DNA from: Candidatus Dojkabacteria bacterium UBA2022
GTDB taxonomy: Bacteria > Patescibacteriota > Dojkabacteria > SC72
Direction of reading: 5' to 3'
DNA: 64,000 bases
Assembly (NCBI GenBank): GCA_002335495.1
Contig: DDBW01000014.1
Location: forward strand, 1,671 to 65,670
The notes under the pieces were generated by a model. That model made no database searches, was not told the origin of the DNA, and worked only from the letters and a program-made list of their open reading frames with translations. Positions 27,102 through 36,190 of the stretch are shown here, one piece after another. The translations under genes and the position numbers were made by a program. Numbering within the stretch: the first letter of the stretch is position 1; each line of letters starts with the position of its first letter.

Positions 27102-27323
27102 TTAGTTACTTAATTTGACTATAATCAAAGACAAGGAAGCAAATAGCACTGTTAGAACAATTGTTGCATAGTATAGAAACTTCTCCAAACCTCTTTTAGT
27201 TCGGAAGATCTCTCCACCTCCACCAAAAATCCCTCCCATACCTTCAGCTCTATTTTGCAATAAAACAGAAACAACGATAAGGATAGATAGAACAATCTGA
27301 ACCACCAATAATGTATCTCGCAT
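27102..27323 (-). CDS. secG: Preprotein translocase subunit SecG
   Basis: This 73-residue protein has two membrane helices (VVQIVLSILIVVSVLLQ and LYYATIVLTVLFASLSLII) flanking the conserved GMGGIFGGGGEIFRTKRG loop, the SecG signature. It assists the SecYEG channel. It lies between the 4-helix membrane protein and the solute-binding protein, probably in one operon. Confidence 0.92.
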   Translation of the reverse strand: MRDTLLVVQIVLSILIVVSVLLQNRAEGMGGIFGGGGEIFRTKRGLEKFLYYATIVLTVLFASLSLIIVKLSN

Positions 27324-27340
27324 ATTAATATAAAAATAAA

Positions 27341-27754
27341 TTATTCATCACCACCTTTTTTAAGACTTTCAAGCAACGCACTAATAAAAGAGCTCACAAG
27401 AGCAACTCCAATTAAAGTACCTATCTGAGAGACTTCAAAAGCATTAATAGTTATAACCTGCAGGTTTACAGCCTCAAAAGAGCTGGAGTTAATATACAGA
27501 GAAGGGACAAAAAGCTCAAGTCCGTACAAAGTACCACCAACTAACAGGAATACGGTTACCAAATAGGTAAGGAAGTTAATCTTCACCGTCAGGAATTTCA
27601 AAACTGGCCTATGTAACATGACCGCCAAGGACAAAGCAACTAAAGACATAACCAAGTACATAAAGTCAGACGGAAGTTCAAAACCGACAAAGATACTCTC
27701 GACCGCAATGAAGATAACAATGTTTAGAAACAATGAAAAGAAAAACTTCTTCAT
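27341..27754 (-). CDS. Four-helix membrane protein, holin-like superfamily
   Basis: This 137-residue protein has four hydrophobic segments (N-terminal, YLVMSLVALSLAVMLHRP, FLTYLVTVFLLVGGTLYGL and SQIGTLIGVALVSSFISALL), with the layout of the small 4TMS phage-holin-like proteins common in bacteria. The function of those relatives is unknown and a lysis role is not implied. It is the first gene of the secG operon. Confidence 0.55.
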   Translation of the reverse strand: MKKFFFSLFLNIVIFIAVESIFVGFELPSDFMYLVMSLVALSLAVMLHRPVLKFLTVKINFLTYLVTVFLLVGGTLYGLELFVPSLYINSSSFEAVNLQVITINAFEVSQIGTLIGVALVSSFISALLESLKKGGDE

Positions 27755-27824
27755 TCTATGTTGCTCCCTAAATACATATTAAGTATACTAACAATGATAC
27801 TATTATATATAACTACTATCAATC

Positions 27825-29237
27825 ATGCAAAAACTAGCACGCACCAAGATTATCGCCACCATAGGACCATCCACATGGAGTGACGAAGTACTTTTAGAAA
27901 TGATCGAAAACGGATTGCAAATGGCCAGAATTAACGCTTCCTTTGCAGATTTCGCAGAGCTGGAAAGAGTCTCAACTCAGCTTAGAAGACTATCTCCAAA
28001 GGTAGCAGTAATGTTGGATACCATGGGTCATAAAATCAGAGTAACTGGATTTGAGGCAGACAGAAAGCTTAATGAGGGAGACAAAATTATCCTAATCCCA
28101 GAAACTCAAACCGAATCCCCAGAGGGAACCATCCAGATTACATACCCTAACCTCCACAAGTTCGTAAACAAGAATAATAGGATCCTTATAGACGATGGAA
28201 ACATTGTATTTGTAGTAAAAGATGTAAAAGCCAAAGAGGTGCACTGCGAGGTAAAAGTAGGGGGTACTCTCAAAAAAAGAAAGACTGTTAACGTTCCAAA
28301 TGTACACCTGGATTTCCCAACTCTTCCAGAAAAAGACAAGCAAGACATCAGATATGCCGTAGATCATAACTTTGACTATATATCCGCATCATTCATTCGC
28401 AACGTTGAAGATGTAATGGCCGTTAGAGAAGAGATGGGGGAAACAGACACCAAGCTAATCGCAAAGATAGAGGATACTGAAGGAGTAGAGGAGTTTGACG
28501 AGATTCTAAAGGTTGTGGATGGAATAATGGTAGCAAGAGGGGATATGGGAGTAGAGCTACCGCTTGAAGAGGTCCCAATAAAACAGAAACAGTTCATTCA
28601 AAAGTGCAGAATGGCAGGAAAATTAGTAATTGTTGCAACTCAGATGCTCGAATCAATGCGAGAAAATCCAAGACCTACAAGAGCAGAAGCAAGTGATGTA
28701 GCAAATGCAGTAATGGATGGAACAGATGCAATGATGCTCTCAGCAGAGACATCATCAGGCAAGTACCCAATTGAGTCTGTGATAACAATGAACACAATAG
28801 CAAAAAGAGCAGAGCAGGTTCTCAGGCCTCAACCTGTATGGGGTAGGACAGATGCATCAGAAGAAACAGATGTACTATGTAAATCATTAGTATCAATGGT
28901 AGACGAGCTTGATCTTAAAGGAGTAATTGTGATCTCCCAAACTGGGAAAACCGTAAGAAGTCTTGCAAGACACCGAATTAAAGTCCCTATATGGAATATA
29001 AGTAACAATCCGAAGTTAATAAGGCAGACTAACCTATTCAGAGGAGTTGAAGGCATATATGTAAAACAGCTCAATCAGGATAGGGACTCTCTAGTAGCCA
29101 AAGTTGCTGAAATTGTATATACACAAGGGTTATTGGATATTAACGATAAAATAGCTATAATATCGGGCAGTTCAATAAAGAAGAAGAGCTTGAACTCTAT
29201 CCTAGAGATAGCACAAGTTAAAGATCTATTGGACTAA
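27825..29237 (+). CDS. pyk: Pyruvate kinase
   Basis: The enzyme converts PEP and ADP to pyruvate and ATP. In 470 residues, KIIATIGPST, KLIAKIEDTEGVEEFDEIL, GIMVARGDMGVELPLEEVP and ATQMLESM...RPTRAEASDVANAV are all conserved. Two active-site segments depart from the family: RINASFAD replaces RxNFSHG, and MLDTMGHKIRV replaces LDTKGPEIR, so the K+ and nucleotide environment may differ. TACTAT lies 5 bases before the ATG, fitting a leaderless message. tRNA-Cys begins 6 bases after the stop. Confidence 0.9.
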   Translation: MQKLARTKIIATIGPSTWSDEVLLEMIENGLQMARINASFADFAELERVSTQLRRLSPKVAVMLDTMGHKIRVTGFEADRKLNEGDKIILIPETQTESPEGTIQITYPNLHKFVNKNNRILIDDGNIVFVVKDVKAKEVHCEVKVGGTLKKRKTVNVPNVHLDFPTLPEKDKQDIRYAVDHNFDYISASFIRNVEDVMAVREEMGETDTKLIAKIEDTEGVEEFDEILKVVDGIMVARGDMGVELPLEEVPIKQKQFIQKCRMAGKLVIVATQMLESMRENPRPTRAEASDVANAVMDGTDAMMLSAETSSGKYPIESVITMNTIAKRAEQVLRPQPVWGRTDASEETDVLCKSLVSMVDELDLKGVIVISQTGKTVRSLARHRIKVPIWNISNNPKLIRQTNLFRGVEGIYVKQLNQDRDSLVAKVAEIVYTQGLLDINDKIAIISGSSIKKKSLNSILEIAQVKDLLD

Positions 29238-29243
29238 AGGATT

Positions 29244-29319
29244 GGTGACGTAGCCAAGCTGGTAAGGCAGAAGTCTGCAAAACTTCGATGCGCGGGTTCG
29301 AACCCCGCCGTCACCTCCA
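29244..29319 (+). tRNA. tRNA-Cys(GCA)
   Basis: Acceptor GGTGACG pairs with CGTCACC, the discriminator is T73 as expected for cysteine, and CCA is encoded (29317-29319). The anticodon stem GAAGT/ACTTC encloses CTGCAAA (anticodon GCA). Confidence 0.93.
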
Positions 29320-29328
29320 CTATTATCT

Positions 29329-29835
29329 ATGAATAAGACTTCGATGAAAGGAATACCTCTTCACGAATTAGCGACAGTACGAGTCGGAGTAGAAGCCCTC
29401 ATTACATTTCAAAGCCATATACTGCTTCAACAGCGAAGTTCTAAACTCGACTTTTTCCCGGGATACCTAGGAATGATTGGCGGACATGTCGATGTAGGCG
29501 AATCTTCCATTGAAGCAATCATAAGGGAAGTAAAGGAAGAATCAGGTCTTATAATCCCACCAAGTGAATGCAAGTTTATGTTTAATAGGATAGTTTATAA
29601 CCATGACTCAGGAATTATATGGTCAATACTAGGCTTTAAGATAGAATTAGTAGAAGAGCTAATGCCAATAGAATCCGAAGAAGGGATCTGCAAATGGTAT
29701 ACACTAGAAGAAGCTCTAAATTTGAAGGTACTACCTTCAAATTTGTATGATCTACAAAAAGCATTAAAGAATCCAAGCCAAATGATATACACCTATGGAG
29801 AGATTAAAGATAATAAATATTCTGTAAAAAGTTAA
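29329..29835 (+). CDS. Nudix hydrolase
   Basis: The Nudix box is complete in this 168-residue protein: GHVDVGESSIEAIIREVK followed by EESGL, matching GX5EX7REUXEEXGU. Members hydrolyse nucleoside diphosphates linked to other groups; no substrate-specific feature is visible. It starts 9 bases after tRNA-Cys and may share its transcript. Confidence 0.85.
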   Translation: MNKTSMKGIPLHELATVRVGVEALITFQSHILLQQRSSKLDFFPGYLGMIGGHVDVGESSIEAIIREVKEESGLIIPPSECKFMFNRIVYNHDSGIIWSILGFKIELVEELMPIESEEGICKWYTLEEALNLKVLPSNLYDLQKALKNPSQMIYTYGEIKDNKYSVKS

Positions 29836-29881
29836 TAACTATTATCACAACGGCCAAAATGTAGTAGAATTGCGTACACAT

Positions 29882-29965
29882 GCCGGGGTGGCGGAACAGG
29901 CAGACGCGACGGACTTAAAATCCGTTTCCCGCAAGGGAGTGGGGGTTCGATTCCCCCCTTCGGCA
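29882..29965 (+). tRNA. tRNA-Leu(TAA)
   Basis: Acceptor GCCGGGG pairs (two G-T wobbles) with CTTCGGC, the anticodon stem ACGGA/TCCGT encloses CTTAAAA (anticodon TAA), and a long variable arm and A73 identify leucine. CCA is not encoded. Confidence 0.93.
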
Positions 29966-30021
29966 TTCTTATACAAAGAATAATATTTCCAACTGCCTTA
30001 ATAATTTTTATATTCAAAAAT

Positions 30022-30525
30022 ATGCCAACGCCAGATAGTATACCGACACTAGAATTTGTAACAAAAGAACTGATGGAGTTGGGTCTGTACCCGGAAAATA
30101 CCCAAGAAATACTAGACAGATTAGAGTGGTTTGATATAAGGCAAGAAAGTGACCAGCATGAAAGCATCCATACTTATTTTTATATTCTCCTAGCAGGAGT
30201 AAATCTTCCGGGAGAAGGGCCAGAATCAAATATTAAAACCACAGAAATACCTTTGCATGCTATTAATGTTGGAAATATGGAAATCGTTAAGAAATTACCA
30301 GATCCATCGATAGCATTGCGCAAAGTTCAAGATACAAGACTCGCCGGAACATCAGGAACACATCTACTATTTGCAATAAAAACAGACGAGTTGGAGCAGC
30401 TGAATATTGGCCTGAAAAACGATTTAGATACGAAGATGTACCTATTTAATATTAAGAAGGCGATAGATCAGAGGAAGTTTGAAATTAAGACAAGTAGAGA
30501 GAAAAAAGCCAAAAACAAGAAATGA
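30022..30525 (+). CDS. Hypothetical protein, 167 residues
   Basis: I do not recognise a family. The protein is soluble with no signal peptide, helical near the N-terminus, then a strand-rich middle (HTYFYILLAGVNLPGE), and ends in a strongly basic tail (KTSREKKAKNKK). It stops with TGA. It lies downstream of tRNA-Leu and converges with the rubredoxin-like gene with only 3 bases between stop codons. Confidence 0.5.
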   Translation: MPTPDSIPTLEFVTKELMELGLYPENTQEILDRLEWFDIRQESDQHESIHTYFYILLAGVNLPGEGPESNIKTTEIPLHAINVGNMEIVKKLPDPSIALRKVQDTRLAGTSGTHLLFAIKTDELEQLNIGLKNDLDTKMYLFNIKKAIDQRKFEIKTSREKKAKNKK

Positions 30526-30528
30526 TCT

Positions 30529-30789
30529 CTAACTCTCATCCCCAAACTTATCTGGATCCTCGTTACCACACCTTGGACACTTTTTAAGAGGCTTTGCCCC
30601 TTCATATGTGTAATTACAAACAAGACACTTCCATCTTGTCCACATCATATCTAAATCCTCAGGCTGATTAACTGTAGTAACCTCATATTGATTACCCGTA
30701 TTAACAGGCGCAGTGGGAGTAAGAGGAGGAGTATTTGAAGCAGGAGGATTCTGAGTACCCTGATTATTGTTGTTTAAGATATCCGCCAT
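30529..30789 (-). CDS. Rubredoxin-like zinc/iron ribbon protein
   Basis: In 86 residues, a low-complexity Asn/Pro/Thr half precedes WKCLVCNYTYEGAKPLKKCP and RCGN, two CxxC knuckles 14 residues apart as in the rubredoxin-like domain of rubrerythrins. It may bind iron for electron transfer or zinc for structure. It overlaps the cytidylate kinase gene by 26 bases in another frame and so is coupled to it. Confidence 0.72.
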   Translation of the reverse strand: MADILNNNNQGTQNPPASNTPPLTPTAPVNTGNQYEVTTVNQPEDLDMMWTRWKCLVCNYTYEGAKPLKKCPRCGNEDPDKFGDES

Positions 30790-31396
30790 CTTCTAATAGC
30801 TTTAAAACTAAATTGAGCGTATTTGCTTCATTGAGCTTCGAAGTATCAATTACAATATCATTGTACAACTTAGGATTAGTATAATCTATACCATAAGATT
30901 CCTTGAACCTTCTTGAATCCAAATCATACCTCTCTTTAAGCTTAGCCCTCTCATCCTTATACTCCTGGGAGTTTACATCAACATCTATACCTTTCTTCAT
31001 AAAGGAACGCTTTGTCCGAGTATCCAAATCAGAATCAAGCCAAATACGCACCGTAGCAGGAATCTGAAACTTCGGACAAATAGCAGCAAAAACCTTAGCA
31101 TCAATGATAACGTCCTTTTCAAAAGCATGTTTGAGTAACGAAGAATCAACTTTATGATCAAACTCTTTACCTCTTCCTGATTCCTCTAAATATTTTGTAA
31201 ACTGATGAATATCCATACCCATATCCGCACCATACTGACGCATTAGTCCACCCGAATAGTACCTTCTGAGATTAAACTTTGCAGCAAGCATCTTGGAAAT
31301 AGTGGAAGAACCAGATGCCCCAGGCCCCCCAACTACTATAAGTAGCCCTAATTCCTTGGGACGCTTAGGCACAGCTTTCACAATCATACCAAACAT
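30764..31396 (-). CDS. cmk: Cytidylate kinase-like P-loop kinase
   Basis: The protein has 210 residues. The P-loop is GGPGASGSSTISK (about 23-35), followed by YYSGGLMRQYGADMGMDIHQ, a LID-like RSFMKKG and NDIVIDTSKL, matching the compact archaeal-type CMP kinase family. An alternative ATG at 31387 sits 9 bases after TATACT and may be the true start. It is divergent from ftsW, with 20 bases between the two start codons. Specificity for CMP is inferred from the family only. Confidence 0.7.
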   Translation of the reverse strand: MFGMIVKAVPKRPKELGLLIVVGGPGASGSSTISKMLAAKFNLRRYYSGGLMRQYGADMGMDIHQFTKYLEESGRGKEFDHKVDSSLLKHAFEKDVIIDAKVFAAICPKFQIPATVRIWLDSDLDTRTKRSFMKKGIDVDVNSQEYKDERAKLKERYDLDSRRFKESYGIDYTNPKLYNDIVIDTSKLNEANTLNLVLKLLEDGGYLKQQ

Positions 31397-31416
31397 AGTA
31401 TATTAAAAAGAACTCT

Positions 31417-32613
31417 ATGACAAGAAAAAAGATTACAAAAAGAAACAGTACCCCCACAATAAAAAGAGGACCAGACTCCTTCCTATTAATATTTGCCGTA
31501 GTAATGATTGCCTTCGGAGCCGTTATGATCTTTGACGCCAGCGTATACCAAGCCGACCGAGTATTCGGAGACCAGTTCTACTTCCTCCGTCAACACCTCA
31601 TATGGCTTTTCCTAGGCGGGTTACTAGGATTCCTAGCATATATAATCCCATACCAGGTAATCTTGAAAGTTTCTCCCATTCTCTTTCTTATAACTACAGT
31701 ACTTCTTGTAGCCGTTCTAGTATTCGGAGAAGCTGTAAACGGATCGAAAAGATGGTTCTCAATAGGTTCACTCCCAATACAGCCAGCAGAATTTATGAAA
31801 CCCATCCTCATAGTTTTTCTAGCTGGCCTTCTGGCCAAACCGGATGAAGAAGCTAAAAAGAAAAGAATGAGTGAATTTGAAACATTCAAAAGGAAAATCA
31901 TAAGATTCGGAGCCCCTCTTGCCCTTACACTATTTCTAATAGTAATAGAACCCGACCTTGATACGACCATCCTACTTGCAGGAACAGCTATCGCAATGTT
32001 TTTTGCATCCGACAACACCCCATTTCACTATAAAGGAACCCTCACCCTTGCAGGAATAGCAACCGCACTTGGAGGAGTAGTGGCAGTACTAGCAAGCTAT
32101 CGAATGGAAAGAATTAAAACCTTCCTTAAACTCTTTTTTGAAGGAATCGTTGAAGATCCCAACGGAAGGGGATATCAAATTCAACAAATTCTCATAGGAA
32201 TTGGTTCAGGAGGTTTCCTGGGCAAAGGCTTCGGACAATCAAGACAACGCTTTGGATACCTCGTAGAAAATACTGCATTCACTGATTCGATCTTTGCGGT
32301 AATCCTAGAAGAGCTAGGGTATATTGGAGGAGCTATCCTTGTAACCCTGTGGGGAATGTTCATATGGAGAATTACCAAACTTTCACAGATGTTAAACGAT
32401 AAAGCAGCAAGCTTAATCATGATCGGAATAGGCGTATGGTTCACCCTACAAACCTTTATTAACATGGCTGCCAATGTAGGCCTAATTCCCCTCACAGGAA
32501 TCGCCCTACCGTTCTTTACATACGGAGGATCAAATACTATTGTAACTATGGTAGGTTTAGGACTATTATTAAACATATCTAGATACGCACACACCAATGA
32601 AAAAGTTAAATAA
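31417..32613 (+). CDS. ftsW: FtsW/RodA-type SEDS glycosyltransferase
   Basis: The protein has 398 residues and about 10 membrane helices. Conserved SEDS stretches are present: LPIQPAEFMKPILIVFLAGL, GYQIQQILIGIGSGGFLGKG, and LIPLTGIALPFFTYGGSNTI. SEDS proteins polymerise lipid II with a partner class B PBP. Its neighbours murG and mraY and the ftsI gene in the same region favour FtsW over RodA. It overlaps murG by 17 bases. Confidence 0.88.
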   Translation: MTRKKITKRNSTPTIKRGPDSFLLIFAVVMIAFGAVMIFDASVYQADRVFGDQFYFLRQHLIWLFLGGLLGFLAYIIPYQVILKVSPILFLITTVLLVAVLVFGEAVNGSKRWFSIGSLPIQPAEFMKPILIVFLAGLLAKPDEEAKKKRMSEFETFKRKIIRFGAPLALTLFLIVIEPDLDTTILLAGTAIAMFFASDNTPFHYKGTLTLAGIATALGGVVAVLASYRMERIKTFLKLFFEGIVEDPNGRGYQIQQILIGIGSGGFLGKGFGQSRQRFGYLVENTAFTDSIFAVILEELGYIGGAILVTLWGMFIWRITKLSQMLNDKAASLIMIGIGVWFTLQTFINMAANVGLIPLTGIALPFFTYGGSNTIVTMVGLGLLLNISRYAHTNEKVK

Positions 32614-33766
32614 AAAGATATTGATAACCGGAGGAGGATCAGGAGGGCACGTATCAGTTGCCACTGCATTTATAGATGCACTTAAAAATCATTTTGAGAT
32701 ATCCAAGGACGATATACTGTATGTTGGTAGCGACCTGGGAATGGTAGGGGAGAAGAATGGCGTAAGCGTGGAACAAAACAGAATGAAAGAGAAGGATATA
32801 AACTTCACAACCCTTCGTGCAGGCAAACTACAAAGAAGATTTGAACTTGCAACAATAAAACTCCTACTGCGAGCAATACTTGGAGTAGTTGACGCTATCA
32901 AGATAGTAAAAGCATTCAAACCGGATTTGATATTCAGTACCGGTGGATATTTAAGCGTTCCAATTGCAATCGCTGGTCTCATAACTAAAACCCCAATATA
33001 CCTCCATGAACAAACCGCAGCGGTGGGAATGTCTAACAACTTTGTCGCCAAAATTGCCAAAAGAATATATATATCCTTCAAATCATCACAGAAATATTTC
33101 CCTAAAGAGAAAGTGCTACTTACAGGAAATATCGTAAGACCAGATATATTTAGAGAGAACAGCAGCTCAGAGCTATGCACAGCAGTAAGGCAGATGAAAG
33201 AGGAGAAACTCCCAATTGTATATATGTCAGGCGGAGGACAAGGGTCTCACATACTAAACCTTCTTGTGAACGACATGCTCTCATATGCTCTTATGGATTA
33301 TCAGATAATCCTCCAAACAGGGGACAACCAAGTATTCAGAGATTATGATGTCCTAACAACCGCATGGAGGAAACTCCCTACAAACCTACAAAGACGACTA
33401 TACATTACAAAGTTTGTATCAGACTCAGAGATTGGATGTGTATTTAAGCATTCAGACCTTTATGTCGGAAGGGCTGGAGCCAATATCGTTTATGAAATGG
33501 GAATCCTAAAAAAACCATCAATCTTTATACCAATCCCATGGGTAACACACAACGAGCAGGAAAAGAACGCACGAATTCTTGAAGGATATGGCCTTTCCAA
33601 AGTAATCCTAGAGGGAGAAGTAACCAGCGCTAAATTACACGCCGAAATCAAAGGATTTATATCGGAAATACCTTCTCTAGAAATTAATCACGAAGGATTA
33701 GATACAGAGTTCGTAAAGGATGCCCAGGAAAGAATCATAGAAGATATTTTTGGTAATATAAGTTAA
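32597..33766 (+). CDS. murG: UDP-GlcNAc transferase MurG
   Basis: The protein has 389 residues. The N-terminal ILITGGGSGGHV loop, GGYLSVPIAIAGL, HEQTAAVGMSN and VGRAGANIVYE are the MurG pattern for lipid I and UDP-GlcNAc binding. It makes lipid II at the inner face of the membrane. The 17-base overlap with ftsW implies coupling. Confidence 0.93.
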   Translation: MKKLNKKILITGGGSGGHVSVATAFIDALKNHFEISKDDILYVGSDLGMVGEKNGVSVEQNRMKEKDINFTTLRAGKLQRRFELATIKLLLRAILGVVDAIKIVKAFKPDLIFSTGGYLSVPIAIAGLITKTPIYLHEQTAAVGMSNNFVAKIAKRIYISFKSSQKYFPKEKVLLTGNIVRPDIFRENSSSELCTAVRQMKEEKLPIVYMSGGGQGSHILNLLVNDMLSYALMDYQIILQTGDNQVFRDYDVLTTAWRKLPTNLQRRLYITKFVSDSEIGCVFKHSDLYVGRAGANIVYEMGILKKPSIFIPIPWVTHNEQEKNARILEGYGLSKVILEGEVTSAKLHAEIKGFISEIPSLEINHEGLDTEFVKDAQERIIEDIFGNIS

Positions 33767-33813
33767 AAATAGTGATATACTATTTTCATAAAAATAATTT
33801 ATTGTAATTAAAG

Positions 33814-34773
33814 ATGCAAAACCCTTTCTTAATACTAATAATATCAGCCTTTGTCTCAGCAATTGTTCTACCCTTAATTATTAACTTCCTATACCGACTA
33901 AATCTAAAAGATGTTAGCAACGTAAAAATGAAAGACGGAATACTAGACAATAGCGTGTACGTAAAACTACAAGGAGGGAAAACAGGAACTCCTAAGGGAG
34001 GTGGAGCATTATGGGTAATCCTTTTCCCAATAATTTCGACTGTAATTTTTGGATTCACACCACTTAACATGGTACTATCCGCCCTTGCAGTTGTGTACGG
34101 GATTATAGGTATAGTTGACGACTCAAAGGTTATTAAGCAGGGGTCATCAAGTTTCAAAAAGGACCATATGCTAAGGAGAATGAAATTCATACTGGAAACT
34201 GCAATAGGAGTAGTATTTAGCCATCTATTGATAACAACGCTTGGTCTATCCCAATCTCTTTTTAACTATGCCTTTATTACGTTCCTTTTCACAAGCTACA
34301 CCAATGCTTTCAATATAAATGATGGTTTAGATGGACTCCTTACAGGACAGGCTGTATGGATTTTCACTGGAATGCTTATATTAACAATCCTTCAGAATCA
34401 AACTACTGCTGGAATATACTATGCCATTTTGATAGGAATCTTAATCGTCTTCCTATACTTCAACATCAATCCAGCAAGAGTATTCATGGGGGACATAGGA
34501 TCGATGAGCCTGGGGGTACTTGCTCTCGCTCTGGCAATCGTCTCTAACAATCTCTTGGCCTTTATAATAATGACAGTTCCATCTATAGTGACAATTGCGA
34601 GCTCCTTAATACAGATACTTTCTATCAAGTATCTAAATAGAAAGATCTTTAAGATAGCCCCTTTGCACCACCACCTTCAAGCAATGGGATGGTCAGAAAC
34701 AAAAGTAGTCGAAAGATATTGGTTAGCACAGATCTTCTTTGTATTTCTTGCAATAGCAGTTAGTACGCTTTAA
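33814..34773 (+). CDS. mraY: Phospho-MurNAc-pentapeptide transferase MraY
   Basis: The protein has 319 residues and about nine membrane helices. TPKGGGALWV, GIVDDSKV, NAFNINDGLDGL, VFMGDIGSMSLG and APLHHHLQAMG are the MraY catalytic and metal-binding motifs. It makes lipid I. Its 3' end overlaps the convergent murF gene by 14 bases. Confidence 0.95.
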   Translation: MQNPFLILIISAFVSAIVLPLIINFLYRLNLKDVSNVKMKDGILDNSVYVKLQGGKTGTPKGGGALWVILFPIISTVIFGFTPLNMVLSALAVVYGIIGIVDDSKVIKQGSSSFKKDHMLRRMKFILETAIGVVFSHLLITTLGLSQSLFNYAFITFLFTSYTNAFNINDGLDGLLTGQAVWIFTGMLILTILQNQTTAGIYYAILIGILIVFLYFNINPARVFMGDIGSMSLGVLALALAIVSNNLLAFIIMTVPSIVTIASSLIQILSIKYLNRKIFKIAPLHHHLQAMGWSETKVVERYWLAQIFFVFLAIAVSTL

Positions 34774-36190
34774 GAATACCTAAAGATTTTGTAAAAGCAG
34801 GGGAGTGCCTTCCTTCAATCAAAATGGAAGCACCCTTGAAGTTATCTTCTATATAACTAAGAAGCTCCTCCTCATTCTGTACATGATGAACGATCTCACC
34901 ACCAAGGGTTTTAAATAAGGGATCGGTGGTAACCAAGGGAATGCCTAGTTCGGTAAGTTTTGCAATCACCTTTTGATAAGACTCTTCTCTCTCATCTCCC
35001 AGTTCAAAAATTCCCAGCGAAGAAACCAGCTTCTTACTACCCTCAAAAGTATCCAGCAGCTCAATGGCGCTCAAAAACCCCTCTACGTTTGAGTTATAAC
35101 TGTCGTTTAGAACGGTGTATTTTGGAAGGGAATGGAGCGAAAGTTTACCCAATATAGGCTGAAGAGATGCCACACAATCACGAGCGTTCTCATAATCAAC
35201 TCCCAACTTCCTTGCGATGACAATCGCAGGGATGAGATTTAACAAAGTATGCCTACCCATTAAAAAGGTAGTATAATTCTCATCCATAGAATCTATCTTA
35301 AGGCTAAAGTCGGTTTTCCCATTAGTAACAGAGACCTGCTTAGGAATATAAGTAGCACTTAGATCCTCCAAACTGTATTTATGTATTGGAACCTTTGTAT
35401 CAAGCCTTTCAATCAAACCTTTAGCTCCATCCCAGTCCAAGGATGCCAAGCCCATCTCAGAAGAGTGGGTAAGCATTTCAAGCTTAGTCTTCGCAATATT
35501 TTCTCTTGATCCAAAAAGCGAAAGATGTTGATTACCAACAGCAGTTACCACTCCAATAGCCGGCTTAAATCTTCTGCAAAGCTTACCAATATCTCCCTTA
35601 CGGTACGCACCCATTTCTGCAACAAAGTACTGAGTATATGGCTTTACCTGAAGAGCAATCTCCATCGCAATCCCAACCTCCGTATTTCTATTACCCCGAG
35701 TCTTTCCTGTTATAAATTGAGTAGAAAGAATCTGATGCAGATACTCTTTAACAGAACTCTTCCCATAAGAGCCGGTAATACCAATAATTTTAACCTTAGA
35801 AGCGTTAAGCTGCCTTTGAGCAAGATATATGTATCGATATCTAAAAAGCCATGCAAGAGGAGAGGTGAGGAGAGCTCCAAGTATAGATGCTAACCTTACA
35901 AGTACTGGAAATAACAACAGGCTCCAATATGCTTCAAAGGAGAAAATTGAAAGGTATGCATAGAGGCTCAAAAAGAGAATATTGAATCCAAAAATAAGTA
36001 AATTTCGGGGGCTCTTGGCCGGAAGGGCAAACCTTGGAAGAACCAAAGCCTTAAAAATTCCTTTACTTGTAACAAAGTCTCTATACCTATATAAAAGATA
36101 CTCAGAAATCTGAAGATGCAAGATTGAAGGGAGGGTAAGTAGGGCAAAACCACCTCCGATTATGATTGAGAAAATAATTTCTAATATCAC
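34760..36190 (-). CDS. murF: MurF-like Mur ligase with N-terminal membrane domain
   Basis: The protein has 476 residues. The first 125 contain about four hydrophobic segments rather than the usual MurF substrate domain. The ligase core then has the ATP loop GITGSYGKSSVKEYL, GNRNTEVGIA, AEMGAYRKGDI and NDSYNSNVEGFLSAIE. The ATP, Mg and C-terminal Mur features favour MurF, which adds the last dipeptide to UDP-MurNAc-tripeptide, but the membrane fusion and missing N-domain leave the substrate open. It runs opposite to mraY and overlaps the hydrolase gene by 4 bases. Confidence 0.78.
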   Translation of the reverse strand: MILEIIFSIIIGGGFALLTLPSILHLQISEYLLYRYRDFVTSKGIFKALVLPRFALPAKSPRNLLIFGFNILFLSLYAYLSIFSFEAYWSLLLFPVLVRLASILGALLTSPLAWLFRYRYIYLAQRQLNASKVKIIGITGSYGKSSVKEYLHQILSTQFITGKTRGNRNTEVGIAMEIALQVKPYTQYFVAEMGAYRKGDIGKLCRRFKPAIGVVTAVGNQHLSLFGSRENIAKTKLEMLTHSSEMGLASLDWDGAKGLIERLDTKVPIHKYSLEDLSATYIPKQVSVTNGKTDFSLKIDSMDENYTTFLMGRHTLLNLIPAIVIARKLGVDYENARDCVASLQPILGKLSLHSLPKYTVLNDSYNSNVEGFLSAIELLDTFEGSKKLVSSLGIFELGDEREESYQKVIAKLTELGIPLVTTDPLFKTLGGEIVHHVQNEEELLSYIEDNFKGASILIEGRHSPAFTKSLGILKAY

